A DNA stretch of 64,000 nucleotides from Nonomuraea antri (GTDB lineage: Bacteria > Actinomycetota > Actinomycetes > Streptosporangiales > Streptosporangiaceae). The stretch covers positions 1-64,000 of the forward strand of contig NZ_JABCPZ010000010.1 in assembly GCF_013283785.1 (NCBI RefSeq), read 5' to 3'. Every line of letters begins with the position of its first letter. The stretch's first letter is position 1. Shown piece by piece: positions 41,041-50,133 of this stretch. The position numbers and the translations under genes are program-made. The notes under the pieces are model-generated. The model was not told the origin of the DNA. It ran no database searches and worked only from the letters and a program-made list of their open reading frames with translations.

Positions 41041-41708
41041 CCAGCACCGCCCGGGGCAGGGTGCATCCCCACGAACGTGCCCGGCGGCTTGAGCCCGAAC
41101 GCCGGCCGCTGCGGCTTCTCCGACGTCGCACGAACCCACTCCACAGCCAGCACCCGTGCCTGCACCCGGGCAGGGTCCAGCCGGACACCGGTCCGCATCG
41201 GCGCGAGCGGGTCAGGCTCGGCCACTCGGTCCGAACCAACGTAGGCGAGAGCTGCGGCACGGTGGGCCTGGGGTGCGTCCTCAACGCGGACCAGGTGCTT
41301 CTTCACCGCAGCGATCCGCGCCAGGTGAGCCGCACTCCGCTCGGCATCCGGCACGCCCGGCGTCCACCACGCGGGCAGGCCGTGGATCTCCTCCATCAGC
41401 GCCGCCAGCGCCGGACTCTGCCAGGCCAGCGGATCGTCCCGGGCCGGCAGGTGCGGCTCGTGCAGAGCGACGTCGATCAGCGTGTCCACGTCGTCCGGGT
41501 CGAAGCCGTACTCAGCGCATCGCCACTCGAGCTCCGAGTTCGGCAGCATGCGCAGCCCGTGCGCGCCCGTCGCCGGGGCCACCTGGTAGATCCCCCACAG
41601 CGGTTCGCCGCCGTGCGGGACCGGCTGGCCGATCCCGGCCTGCGGGACGAGCAGGTCAGCAGCGGTGTAGGCCAGCTCCACATCCCACGTCTGCCACACC
41701 TCAACCAT
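41037..41708 (-). CDS. Tail-associated protein, second copy of the duplicated module
   Basis: A 223-residue protein from ATG 41708 after CAGGGGG. The C-terminal LAPMRTGVRLDPARVQARV aligns with LAPLRSYVRIDPVKAAATR of the protein at 44600, and both follow a giant tail protein, so they are probably paralogues. No catalytic motif. Probably a tail or host-recognition accessory. Confidence 0.5.
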   Translation of the reverse strand: MVEVWQTWDVELAYTAADLLVPQAGIGQPVPHGGEPLWGIYQVAPATGAHGLRMLPNSELEWRCAEYGFDPDDVDTLIDVALHEPHLPARDDPLAWQSPALAALMEEIHGLPAWWTPGVPDAERSAAHLARIAAVKKHLVRVEDAPQAHRAAALAYVGSDRVAEPDPLAPMRTGVRLDPARVQARVLAVEWVRATSEKPQRPAFGLKPPGTFVGMHPAPGGAG

Positions 41709-41719
41709 GAAGCCCCCTG

Positions 41720-44455
41720 TCAGTGGCGGTGAACCCACCAGTAATAGGCCGTAGAACTCGACCAGTCCGTGTTGATCCGGAACCCTGTCTCGCTCGACCA
41801 GGTGCAGTACCAGTCGCCCGCAGGATCGTGGCCAGATGATCCGCTCTCAGAGACACCGCGTCGCACGACGGCGACCGGCCCCATGTTGCCGAGCATCGAC
41901 GCCCCGTAGGAGATCCAGTTCGTCCCGGGCGGCCCGCCCGGCGTCCACACCATCGACCCGGCGAGGATGCCCGCGGTGTTGCCCAGCGCGGTGAAGTCCC
42001 ACCATTTGCCCACGTGTCTCGTACGGCCGCTGTTATCGAACCAGAAATACTGTTCGCGGCTGCCGTCCTTGAAATACCCGTACCTGGCATAGCCCTCCGC
42101 GACCTCCATCAACCCGCCATTCGGATTGGCCAGAGCCGCGTCCCTCACCTGCAACTGCATGAAGCCGGCCGCGATCGTGGTCTGGCTCGCAGCCGTCGCG
42201 CCGCTGTTGGTACCGCTCGTGACCTCGAACGTAGCCTCGCCGGAGAACACGTCATCCCGAGTTCGCAGCCGCGTGTAGTTCGTCCCGGACGACGGGTAGA
42301 ACCGCATCTCAGGAAAGGTCGCCCCAGGCGGCTGCAGGTCCAGGCGCCGTCCGGTCGCCGCCGTCCTGATGTTGCTGCCCGTGATGGTCTTCCCATCGAT
42401 CGCCGTAGCGGTCAGTCGGGTCGCGTCCACCGACCCGGCGGCGAGCTTGTCGAGCGTGACAGCGTTGGCCTTCAGGTGCGGGGTCTCGATCGCCGAAGCT
42501 TGAATGAGCCCGCCCGTGATCGTGTTGGCGATGACAGCGTCGGCCGCGTTCACGGTGCCGTCGATGATGTTCGCCCCGCTGAGTACCTTCCCGATGACGT
42601 CGCCGTTGACGAGCGGCTGCGTCGCGATGCTTGCCGCAGTGGAGGGTGCGGACTCGTTGCCGCGCCGGTCCACGGACGTGAAGCGGAACCAGCGTGGTGT
42701 GTTGTAGGGCTGGTCCGCGACGAGTGCCGCGCCGGCCGCGCGCAGGTGGTCCACCAGCGTCCACGGGCCATCGGCTGCGCCCGCCATCCATACCCGCACC
42801 TGCTCAAAGTCCGACGACATGCCGCCGTTCTGGCCTAGCCCGTCCCAGCCAACCTCGATCACCCCGAGCCGGGTAGACAAGGCTGGCGTGCTCGGCACTG
42901 GCGGCGGGGTCGTATCGTCCTCGATCAGCGCCACCACCTGATCGCTGAATTCGCCCTTGGTGCCCTGCGCCACGGCGCGTACTTTGAACGCGTATGTCGT
43001 GGCGACGATCAGCGGGGAGTACGACGCCGTGGTGTCGTCGCTGCTGGCGATCAGCCGCCACGGCTCGCCGAGTTGGTTGACCCGGGCGTACAGCTCGTAG
43101 CCGTCCACTGTGAGCGCGACCCCGGCGACGTCGGCGGCAACCGCCCCCCAGGTAGCGGTGACCTGCCCGCGAGCAAACCCGTATTCGTCCACGTAGGCGG
43201 CGTCGTCGATGATCAGTCCGGGCGGCTTCGCTGCCACGCGTCCGCCTGGCTGCTCCGGAGCTGGTTCGCCTCCGGACCCGCCGGATCCCACCCCGCCGTC
43301 GAGGATCCCGGCCGCCTGCCTGGCTAACCTGATTTCGCGTTCCAAGAACCGGTCGTTGAGCACAACGTTGCCGCCCACCTGACCGTCCGACCCCACCGAC
43401 AAGGTGATCTGCCTCAGCCGCAACGACTGCATCGCCCCGCCGTCGCCCGGCGCGAGCAGGTAGTCCCCCGGCTGGTAATGCTCGAACGGCAGCCACCGCG
43501 CCCCGCTGAACAACAGCCCGCGGGTGACCTGCACCCGCTCACGGGCGACACGCTCCAACGCGTTCTGCCCCAGCAACGTCGCGGTCCCGGCGTCCGAGAC
43601 GCCGTTCTGCGACTGGTAGGTCTCCCAGCGACCCCATGGCGCGACAGCCCCCGGGTTGGTCACCTCCACCGACAGGCCGGCCTCGCCGCCGATCAGGATG
43701 GCCGACGCGGCATCCTCCAGCGTGCCCGTGTCGGGTGCCTCGGTGATGTCACGCCCAATCCGCAGGTCCACCGGCGACGAGCCGGACGCCCGGTCAGCGC
43801 CGAGCACCGTGTCCGGGTTGTACACCTGCAGCGTGCGGCCCTGCATCCGCCAGTCGATGACGCCCTGCTCGCTCAGGTTGATCAGGACGCTGAGCAGGTC
43901 CTTGCCCGGCTCGATGGCCAGCGTCAGCTTCCGCGTCGGGTCCCACGCCTGGTTGTCGCTGTCGCGGGTGTCGGAGAAGTTGTAGGTCAGGCCGGCCAGC
44001 GCGCCGCGCGCCTTCCCTTCCTGGATGAACGTCGCGAGGATCGCCCCGGCGCTGACGGCGTTGAACTGGCGCTTGCCGTCCACCATCGACCCGTTGGGGT
44101 ACAGCACGACCTTCCGCAGCATCCAGGCCCAGCCCGGCAGATCGTAGGAGCGGGCCCCAGCCCGGTCGGTCTCGTCGCCACCCCGCTTGATCCGCAGAAA
44201 CCGCGCGTTCGGCGGCTCCACCCACGGGCCGCCGTCCGCCGCGTACTCCACCGCGACCTCGCAGTGCTCGGCGATGAGGTGGGCGTTCAGCCCAGCCGCC
44301 GGGTAGGTCGCCCTGAGGCTGGGCACGTCGTTCAGCGGGGTGGCCAGCTCGAAGCCGCTGTGCTGAGGGAGCGTACCGAGCCGCACGTCATTGGGCGCGT
44401 AAGCCACCAGCCGCAGCGCGAACTTCGTGGGCTCACCTGGGATGATCACCTGCAC
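41720..44455 (-). CDS. Minor tail protein with fibronectin-like repeats, copy B
   Basis: A 911-residue protein from GTG 44455. The first ~400 residues (tail-hub/prophage-endopeptidase-tail fold; LRLVAYAP, WMLRKVVLYP, TLQVYNPDTV, DIT.APDTGTLED) are clearly paralogous to the neighbouring 914-residue protein. A Gly/Pro-rich linker and two fibronectin-like domains (residues ~430-620) follow, then a fibre-like C terminus that diverges. It probably forms part of the tail tip or fibre that meets the host surface. It overlaps the stop of the small gene at 44433 by 23 bp. Confidence 0.75.
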   Translation of the reverse strand: MQVIIPGEPTKFALRLVAYAPNDVRLGTLPQHSGFELATPLNDVPSLRATYPAAGLNAHLIAEHCEVAVEYAADGGPWVEPPNARFLRIKRGGDETDRAGARSYDLPGWAWMLRKVVLYPNGSMVDGKRQFNAVSAGAILATFIQEGKARGALAGLTYNFSDTRDSDNQAWDPTRKLTLAIEPGKDLLSVLINLSEQGVIDWRMQGRTLQVYNPDTVLGADRASGSSPVDLRIGRDITEAPDTGTLEDAASAILIGGEAGLSVEVTNPGAVAPWGRWETYQSQNGVSDAGTATLLGQNALERVARERVQVTRGLLFSGARWLPFEHYQPGDYLLAPGDGGAMQSLRLRQITLSVGSDGQVGGNVVLNDRFLEREIRLARQAAGILDGGVGSGGSGGEPAPEQPGGRVAAKPPGLIIDDAAYVDEYGFARGQVTATWGAVAADVAGVALTVDGYELYARVNQLGEPWRLIASSDDTTASYSPLIVATTYAFKVRAVAQGTKGEFSDQVVALIEDDTTPPPVPSTPALSTRLGVIEVGWDGLGQNGGMSSDFEQVRVWMAGAADGPWTLVDHLRAAGAALVADQPYNTPRWFRFTSVDRRGNESAPSTAASIATQPLVNGDVIGKVLSGANIIDGTVNAADAVIANTITGGLIQASAIETPHLKANAVTLDKLAAGSVDATRLTATAIDGKTITGSNIRTAATGRRLDLQPPGATFPEMRFYPSSGTNYTRLRTRDDVFSGEATFEVTSGTNSGATAASQTTIAAGFMQLQVRDAALANPNGGLMEVAEGYARYGYFKDGSREQYFWFDNSGRTRHVGKWWDFTALGNTAGILAGSMVWTPGGPPGTNWISYGASMLGNMGPVAVVRRGVSESGSSGHDPAGDWYCTWSSETGFRINTDWSSSTAYYWWVHRH

Positions 44456-44600
44456 GGCTGGCCCCCTTCAGATCGTTGATCTCGTCGCGCTGTTGGTCGA
44501 TGGCCGCTGAAAGCAGCGCGTTCTCGTACACCAGCTCCTCAACTCGCGCGCGCAGCGCTGCGATGATCCGGCCCGTGTCCACCACGAGGTCTTGCCGCAT
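44433..44600 (-). CDS. 55-residue coiled-coil protein
   Basis: From ATG 44600 in a TAATG overlap with the upstream stop. MRQDLVVDTGRIIAALRARV, then a leucine-rich coiled coil (VEELVYENALLSAAIDQQRD). Too short for a domain assignment. Overlaps suggest coupled translation with both tail genes. Confidence 0.55.
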   Translation of the reverse strand: MRQDLVVDTGRIIAALRARVEELVYENALLSAAIDQQRDEINDLKGASRAGDHPR

Positions 44601-45073
44601 TACGCTCCTGTCTGCAGAAGCGCCCGCTGCTGTTCCAGGCGCGTGGCCGCGGCCTTCACCGGGTCGATCCGCACGTACGACCGCAGCGGGGCGAGCACGT
44701 CGGCTGCCTTCCGCGCGGCCGCCGTCCGAGCCTTCGGTACGGCTGTCGCGACCGTCGCGTGGTCGCGACGGCATCGCTCGACCCGCTCCAGCACAGCGGC
44801 GCGGGCTTCCTCTCCCGGCATCTGCCATGGGTTCGTCTCGGGCAAGTTCGGCTCGTAGACGGGATGGACAGCGCGGTGCATCAGCACGTCGATCACCTCG
44901 TCCGTCGACGCCAGGCCGCACGCCACAGCGGTGGACTCGATCGCCACCTTCGGCAGGAACACCCCGACCGTGACACCGTCGCTGGCCCGGGTCAGCATGA
45001 TCTCCCATGCGTCGATCCGCCCGGACTCGTCGGCGGTGTCGGTCACCTCCGTGACCTGCCATGCGTCCGGCAT
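44600..45073 (-). CDS. Tail-associated protein, first copy of the duplicated module
   Basis: A 157-residue protein from ATG 45073, three bases after the stop of the 914-residue tail protein. N-terminal ESGRIDAWEIMLTRASD and a helical C terminus (AAARKAADVLAPLRSYVRID). Its last ~30 residues resemble the C terminus of the protein at 41037. Probably a tail accessory. Confidence 0.5.
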   Translation of the reverse strand: MPDAWQVTEVTDTADESGRIDAWEIMLTRASDGVTVGVFLPKVAIESTAVACGLASTDEVIDVLMHRAVHPVYEPNLPETNPWQMPGEEARAAVLERVERCRRDHATVATAVPKARTAAARKAADVLAPLRSYVRIDPVKAAATRLEQQRALLQTGA

Positions 45074-45075
45074 CG

Positions 45076-47820
45076 TCACCTCCAGGCCCAGATATGGAAC
45101 GTCCGGCTCGGCGCGGGAGACCCAGCGGCCGGATCGTAGAAGAACAGGTCGCCGTTGCTGCGGGAATACAGCTGCATGTTCGTGGTCTGCTCGGCCGTGA
45201 ACACCACCTTCGGCACGGTCGGGAAGCTGTACCCGAGCACCACCTGGTAGTAGGTGGCGCCCTTCGTCGCCGTGACCGAAATCATGATCAGACCGGAGTC
45301 GTCGGCGTACATCCACGTGCCCCGGTGAAGCGTCCCCGCCTGGTCGAGCACAAGGAGCTGGTCCTGCTGCGTCGGGTGCGTCCACCCGATCGACGCCTGC
45401 CCCTCCACCGCCGACACCGCGCCGCCGCGCTGCTCACCGTTCGACGGGTTCAGGATCGCTGCCTGCCAGAAGCCGGCCGCGTGCGTCAGGCGGCACATCG
45501 CGGTGCCCGGCTGGTTGGTGCCCGACTCCATGATCAGGGTCGCCTCCCCTGTGAAGCGGCTACCGTCGCTGTAGATACGCGACTGGTTGATGCCGCTGCC
45601 AGGGATGAACCGGATCTCAGGGGCCGCCGCGCCCGCAGGGTTGACCACCACCCGCGCGCCCGTCACCCCGGACGCGAGCTGACCCACGATGGACACCGCC
45701 CCCGTGGCGGCCGAGATGCTGGCGGTCTGCTGGCCGGAGCCGTTGAACGCCGCCAGGCCCGAGCTGTTGAGCTCGACCCGAGAACCGGACGCGCTGCCCG
45801 CGACGACGCGGGTGGACAGCGTGAGCACCGCGGCGAGCTTGTCGGCCACCACCGCGCCGGCCTTGATGTGCTGCGCATCGACCGCGCCCACCGCGAGCTT
45901 GTCAGTAGTGACCGCGTTCGCGACCAGCGCGCCCGTCGTGATCGACTCGTTCGCGGCGTCGCCCTGGACGAGCTGCACCGCGGCGATCGTCGCCGACGCG
46001 GACGGAGCCGACTCGTTACCAGACCTGTCACGAGCGGTGAACCGGAACTGCCTGTCCGCGCCGTACGAGAGGCCCGGCACGAGAATCGCCCCGGCCTCCC
46101 CCAGCACGCCGATCTCCGACCAGCCGGGCGCAAGCGGGTCCTGTATCCACACGCGGACGTGCAGGAAGTCCGGCGGCATCGGCGCCGAGCCGACCCCGAG
46201 CCCGGACCAGGTCACCCGGACCACGCCGAGCCGCGTGGAGAGCTGCGGGGCGGTCGGTACGGGCGGCGCTTCGTCGTCGTCGGGGATCGTCACCGCCACC
46301 TGACTGGAGAACGGGCCGGTCTTGCCGACGTTCACCGCCCGGACCTTGAAGGCGTACGACTCGCCGCTGACGAGCGGCGAGTACGTGGCCGTGGTGTCGC
46401 CCGCCGGAGTGGAGGTGACGAGGAACCACGGCTGCCCCTGCTGGTTGATCCGCATGAACAGCTCGTAGCCGCCCACGGTGAGCGCGACCCCTCCGGCATC
46501 GGTGGTGACTGCGCCCCATGAGACCGTCACCTGCCCGTGCGGCAGCCCGTGCTCATCGATGTACGGCAGCGGGTTCACCAGCAGTCCGGTCGGGGCCGCC
46601 GGCGTGCGCGGCTCGGGCGCTTCCGGGCTCGGTTGCGCCCCTGACCCTCCGTCCGCCGTCGAACCGCCGACGATCCCGGCCGTCCGGCGGGCCAGCCGGA
46701 TGTCCCGCTCCAAGAACCGGTCGTTGAGGACGAGCGACCCGCCGAGCACGCCTGTCGAGGTGCGCGCCAACGTCACCTGCCGGACGCGCAGCGGCTCCAG
46801 AACTCCGCCGTCTCCTGGCGCGAGCACCCGGTCACCGGGCTGGTAGTCCTTCAGCGGCAACCAGCGTGCGCCGGGGATGACGATGCCTCGCGTTCGCTGC
46901 ACCCGCTCGCGCCCGGCGCGCTCGAGCGCGGATTGCGCGAGGATCGTCGCAGTGCCCTCGTCGGCGATGCCGCCCGCGCCGACGTACTGCTCCCACCGCC
47001 CCCACGGCTGCGCTGCAGCGGGGTTGGTGAACGTCTTCACCAGGCCGTGGTCCCCGACGAGCAGCACCGACGACGCCAGATCCTCCAGCGTCGCGTCGTC
47101 CGGCGCCTCCGCGATGTCGCGGCCGTATCGCAGGTCCACCGGGGCAGGTCCGGCCGCCAGGTCGTCGTTCAGCGTGTCAGGGTTGAACACCTGCAGCGTG
47201 CGGCCAGCCATGCGGAAGTCGCACACGCCCTGCTCGGCAAGGTTCTGCAGCGCCGTCAGCGCGTCCATGCCGGGCTGGTAGTAGATGTTGATGACCTTGT
47301 TCCAGGCGTGCCCTGCGCTGTCCTCGTCCGGGTTGAAGTCCCAGTTCAGGCCGGGTACCGCTTCGCGGCCCGGGGCCTTGGCCTCGGCGATGAACGTCTG
47401 CAGGATCTCGCCCGCCGTCGCGGAGAGGAACGCCCTCTTGCCGTCCACCAGCGGCACCGCACCGGGGTGGAGCACCACCTTACGGAGCATCCACACGAAG
47501 CCGGGCAGCTCGAACCTGAACAGCCCAGTCGAGTCGGAGCTGTCACCGCGGCGCTTGATGCGCAGGAACCGCGAGTCGGGCCCTTCGGTCCAGACGGTGC
47601 CGTCGACGCTCCACTCGACGGCGATCTCGCATGGCTGGTGGAGCAGGGCGGCGCCCACCGCGGTGGTGGTGTAGGTCAGCTTGAGCGACGGCACATCGTT
47701 CAAGGGCAAACCCGCCTCGAACGTCAGCGGGTGCGGGAGCACACCGAGCCGGCCACCGAAAGGCGCGTAGGCTACGAGTCGAAGATCAAACACCGGCCCC
47801 CTTGCCCATTCGATGGTCAC
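45076..47820 (-). CDS. Minor tail protein with fibronectin-like repeats, copy A
   Basis: A 914-residue protein from GTG 47820. N-terminal ~400 residues: LRLVAYAPFGGRLGVLPHP, DVPSLKLTYTTTA, WMLRKVVLHPGAVPLVDGKR, TLQVFNPDTL, DIAEAPDDATLED, the hub-like module shared with copy B. Residues ~430-620 hold fibronectin-like domains (LLVNPLPYIDEHGLPHG; VTISWGAV-type strands). The C terminus is fibre-like with Gly/Ser-rich turns. As tail-tip proteins of siphoviruses sit just after the distal tail protein in gene order, this one is the more likely ancestral copy. Confidence 0.75.
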   Translation of the reverse strand: MTIEWARGPVFDLRLVAYAPFGGRLGVLPHPLTFEAGLPLNDVPSLKLTYTTTAVGAALLHQPCEIAVEWSVDGTVWTEGPDSRFLRIKRRGDSSDSTGLFRFELPGFVWMLRKVVLHPGAVPLVDGKRAFLSATAGEILQTFIAEAKAPGREAVPGLNWDFNPDEDSAGHAWNKVINIYYQPGMDALTALQNLAEQGVCDFRMAGRTLQVFNPDTLNDDLAAGPAPVDLRYGRDIAEAPDDATLEDLASSVLLVGDHGLVKTFTNPAAAQPWGRWEQYVGAGGIADEGTATILAQSALERAGRERVQRTRGIVIPGARWLPLKDYQPGDRVLAPGDGGVLEPLRVRQVTLARTSTGVLGGSLVLNDRFLERDIRLARRTAGIVGGSTADGGSGAQPSPEAPEPRTPAAPTGLLVNPLPYIDEHGLPHGQVTVSWGAVTTDAGGVALTVGGYELFMRINQQGQPWFLVTSTPAGDTTATYSPLVSGESYAFKVRAVNVGKTGPFSSQVAVTIPDDDEAPPVPTAPQLSTRLGVVRVTWSGLGVGSAPMPPDFLHVRVWIQDPLAPGWSEIGVLGEAGAILVPGLSYGADRQFRFTARDRSGNESAPSASATIAAVQLVQGDAANESITTGALVANAVTTDKLAVGAVDAQHIKAGAVVADKLAAVLTLSTRVVAGSASGSRVELNSSGLAAFNGSGQQTASISAATGAVSIVGQLASGVTGARVVVNPAGAAAPEIRFIPGSGINQSRIYSDGSRFTGEATLIMESGTNQPGTAMCRLTHAAGFWQAAILNPSNGEQRGGAVSAVEGQASIGWTHPTQQDQLLVLDQAGTLHRGTWMYADDSGLIMISVTATKGATYYQVVLGYSFPTVPKVVFTAEQTTNMQLYSRSNGDLFFYDPAAGSPAPSRTFHIWAWR

Positions 47821-47886
47821 GGCTTCGGACAGCCGACGTCTCGCCCTGATTTCTGCAGATTCTCACGGAGATGACTCGCAGCGGCG

Positions 47887-47920
47887 TACGCTGATCGACA
47901 AAGCAGGTTGCGCGCAACCT
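47887..47920 (+). promoter_or_regulatory. Promoter and palindrome before the unknown gene at 48 kb
   Basis: A TACGCT -10-like hexamer (47887-47892) followed by the perfect palindrome AGGTTGCGCGCAACCT (47905-47920). The same arrangement, -10 then palindrome, occurs at 28282-28304. Confidence 0.5.
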
Positions 47921-48074
47921 CACATCGATGGACGCTTCCCTGAGATCATCACCTGCTTAGCGGCTATCAGGTGGTGAAGCTTCTAATTGCACACTTCGGC
48001 CGGGTCGGCACATCCGGCATTCTTCGTTGCTCAGCCTTGATACTGCATATCAACGATAGGAGGATCCTCCTGAG

Positions 48075-49052
48075 ATGGCTTCGCCCCACGACTTCATCGC
48101 CGCTATCCGGCGCGAGTTAAACCGCCTCGATGCCCACTCCCTCAGCGCCACACTTCTCGCGCATCAGTACAAGATTATGAATCTGGTCGAGAATCCGCCT
48201 CTATCGGAGATCTCCGAGGTGGAGGTGATCGAGAATCTTGAGGAAATCGAATGGACTATCTCAAAGGTAGATAGTTCCGCCGCCGATTACGCCAACGAGG
48301 TCTCCCTACTACCCGGGTTTGGAGACCGTGACGTTCAAGCCCATCGCTATTCAGCCATCCTCCTAACCCAGAACCTGTTCCGACTCAAGCAGCGGACAGC
48401 CAACCTGCTGAATGTGCTGGGCGTTACAGACCATACTGGGCTGCTGGTGCCCGAGACAGAGTGGCTGCACTACCGTCCGCAATCCCAGCCTCCTGCAAGT
48501 ACGATCGAGGATGAGTTTGCAGATGCGCTAGACGAACTTAGCATCGGCTTCCCGGAAAACATGGCACGGCATGTCCCGTTAGTTCTCTATATCAAACACG
48601 GAGACCATCTGGCAGCGCGCCAAGCGATGAGAGACCTTGCTGAGGAGTACGGCAGCACCGAGGAGTTCCCACCCTTAGAAGGGTCGTTCTTTCAGCGGTT
48701 CCGCCTCTGGACGCAACGCCGGGGCGCTCAGGAACTTGGCGACGCCATGCGCCGCGTAGCCGAACTACCGCTAGAAGAACAGCAGGCCAACGTTAACTCT
48801 CTGAATGCCGAAGCAGTCAGCAAGCTCATCACCGCCCTCGACAACACCGAAACGGCCGCCGGACTCGTTGGCTCCATACTGGTGATCAAAGTCAACGGCG
48901 CCATGAACTTTCGCACCTTGACCAATCGCGAGATTATCTACCTCGGCCAGCATCCTGGGCTCATTCGGGATCCCGCGAGCATGCAGGTAGCGCTCGACGC
49001 GCTAGCGATTGAGGCTAACGACCCTGTCGAAAGCCGATGGCTGCAAGATTGA
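48075..49052 (+). CDS. Unknown protein, paralogue of the gene at 7.7 kb
   Basis: A 325-residue protein with a TAGGAGGATC ribosome site, read against the flanking tail genes and lower in GC: a typical phage 'moron' gene. Residues 1-120 are helical (AIRRELNRLDAHSLSATLLA). Residues ~165-310 are related to the 7657-8364 product: VPLVLYIKHG, PLEGSFFQRF, EEQQANVNSLNAEAVSKLI, VGSILVIK. The helical N terminus replaces the Gly/Asn-rich N terminus of the paralogue, so the family shares a C-terminal module with variable front ends. Function unknown. Confidence 0.7.
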   Translation: MASPHDFIAAIRRELNRLDAHSLSATLLAHQYKIMNLVENPPLSEISEVEVIENLEEIEWTISKVDSSAADYANEVSLLPGFGDRDVQAHRYSAILLTQNLFRLKQRTANLLNVLGVTDHTGLLVPETEWLHYRPQSQPPASTIEDEFADALDELSIGFPENMARHVPLVLYIKHGDHLAARQAMRDLAEEYGSTEEFPPLEGSFFQRFRLWTQRRGAQELGDAMRRVAELPLEEQQANVNSLNAEAVSKLITALDNTETAAGLVGSILVIKVNGAMNFRTLTNREIIYLGQHPGLIRDPASMQVALDALAIEANDPVESRWLQD

Positions 49053-49262
49053 GTCAGTAATCAATGCCGATGATCTTGAGCCACAACCTATCCTGCCTCA
49101 CCATAATCGAGGGCATCGTGATCCTCCCTCTTCACGGCCCAAGCGACCTCCACATGACTCCGCCAGCGTCATGCTCGCCGCCGTGTGACCGCCAGAGCTC
49201 GACGCCGACCTCCTGGCGGAGCGGCTGACGGTCGCTGCTGCGCAGAGCCCCGCGCGAGCCGG

Positions 49263-50132
49263 TCATAGGTAGGCGCGCCGCGCCCTGATCTCCACCTTCG
49301 ACGAGGCGTTCGTGCTCGTGGCGGCTGTGGAGACCAGCACCGCACGGGAGAACGGGTCGTTAACCGCAACGGATGGCGTCAGGTGCAGCCAGCGGAACTG
49401 TGAGCCGGGGCCGATTGCGTCGATCTCCCCGGTCACGTCGTCCCCGCTGGCCAGGTTCCACGTGTCCGTGGTCACCTTCGCGGCCTGCATGCGGCCGCAG
49501 TCGATGATCAGCCGCTCCCCCGCCAGCAGGCCACCTGCGCGGAGCACCCATCCGCCCGTTGCGACGTCTCCGATGGACGGCTGCACGGCCGGGCCTGTGA
49601 AGCGCAGCAGCGCGTCCACGATGGGCCCGGTCGAGCCGGCGAGGCTGGTGACGGCCTGGGCGAGCTGGTTGGGCGCGCCCTCCCAGGTGGACTCGGTCTC
49701 GTCGCGCCACAGCGCGCCCGGCACCTCGACCACTGCGGTGAGTCGGGCGGTTGCGGCGCCGGTGTTGACCTCCGGTTCGGTGCTGGCCGTGATCTGCACG
49801 TCGGCGACGCGGACGAGGTTGCCCGCCTGGTAGCGGAGCTTCATCAGTCGGTGCCGCGTCCCAAGGAGCGCCGACAGCGCTTCCAGGTTGCGCTCCATCT
49901 GCTCATATCCGCCGTCCGCCCCCGCGGGGGTGGCCGAGCTGACCTTGAAGGCCAGGCCGAACGTCGTGGCCTCCAGGTCGAGGCCGACGACCGGGATGTC
50001 CCCGTGCCTGCCCGGCACGCTGACCTTGACGGCCCGCGCGCCGGGCAAGGGCCGCCTCTGCGTCCCCTTCTTGAGTCTCCAGCAGCCGGCCGGATGGTCC
50101 AGCGGCACGCCGTCGAGCGAGTAGCTAGGCAC
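49263..50132 (-). CDS. Distal tail protein
   Basis: A 289-residue protein from GTG 50132 directly after the tape measure gene. The pattern of beta-strands with ATTFGLAFKVSSATPAG, YQAGNLVRVADVQITAS and a central galectin-like region (GGWVLRAGGLLAGERLIIDC) matches the Dit/phage tail family of siphoviruses that links the tail tube to the tip. Gene order (tape measure, Dit, tail tip) supports this. Confidence 0.75.
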   Translation of the reverse strand: MPSYSLDGVPLDHPAGCWRLKKGTQRRPLPGARAVKVSVPGRHGDIPVVGLDLEATTFGLAFKVSSATPAGADGGYEQMERNLEALSALLGTRHRLMKLRYQAGNLVRVADVQITASTEPEVNTGAATARLTAVVEVPGALWRDETESTWEGAPNQLAQAVTSLAGSTGPIVDALLRFTGPAVQPSIGDVATGGWVLRAGGLLAGERLIIDCGRMQAAKVTTDTWNLASGDDVTGEIDAIGPGSQFRWLHLTPSVAVNDPFSRAVLVSTAATSTNASSKVEIRARRAYL

Positions 50133-50133
50133 C

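Noticed and set aside
41720..47820. Diversity-generating retroelement acting on the duplicated tail genes
   Set aside because: No reverse transcriptase or adenine-rich template repeat is present; divergence looks like ordinary duplication and drift.
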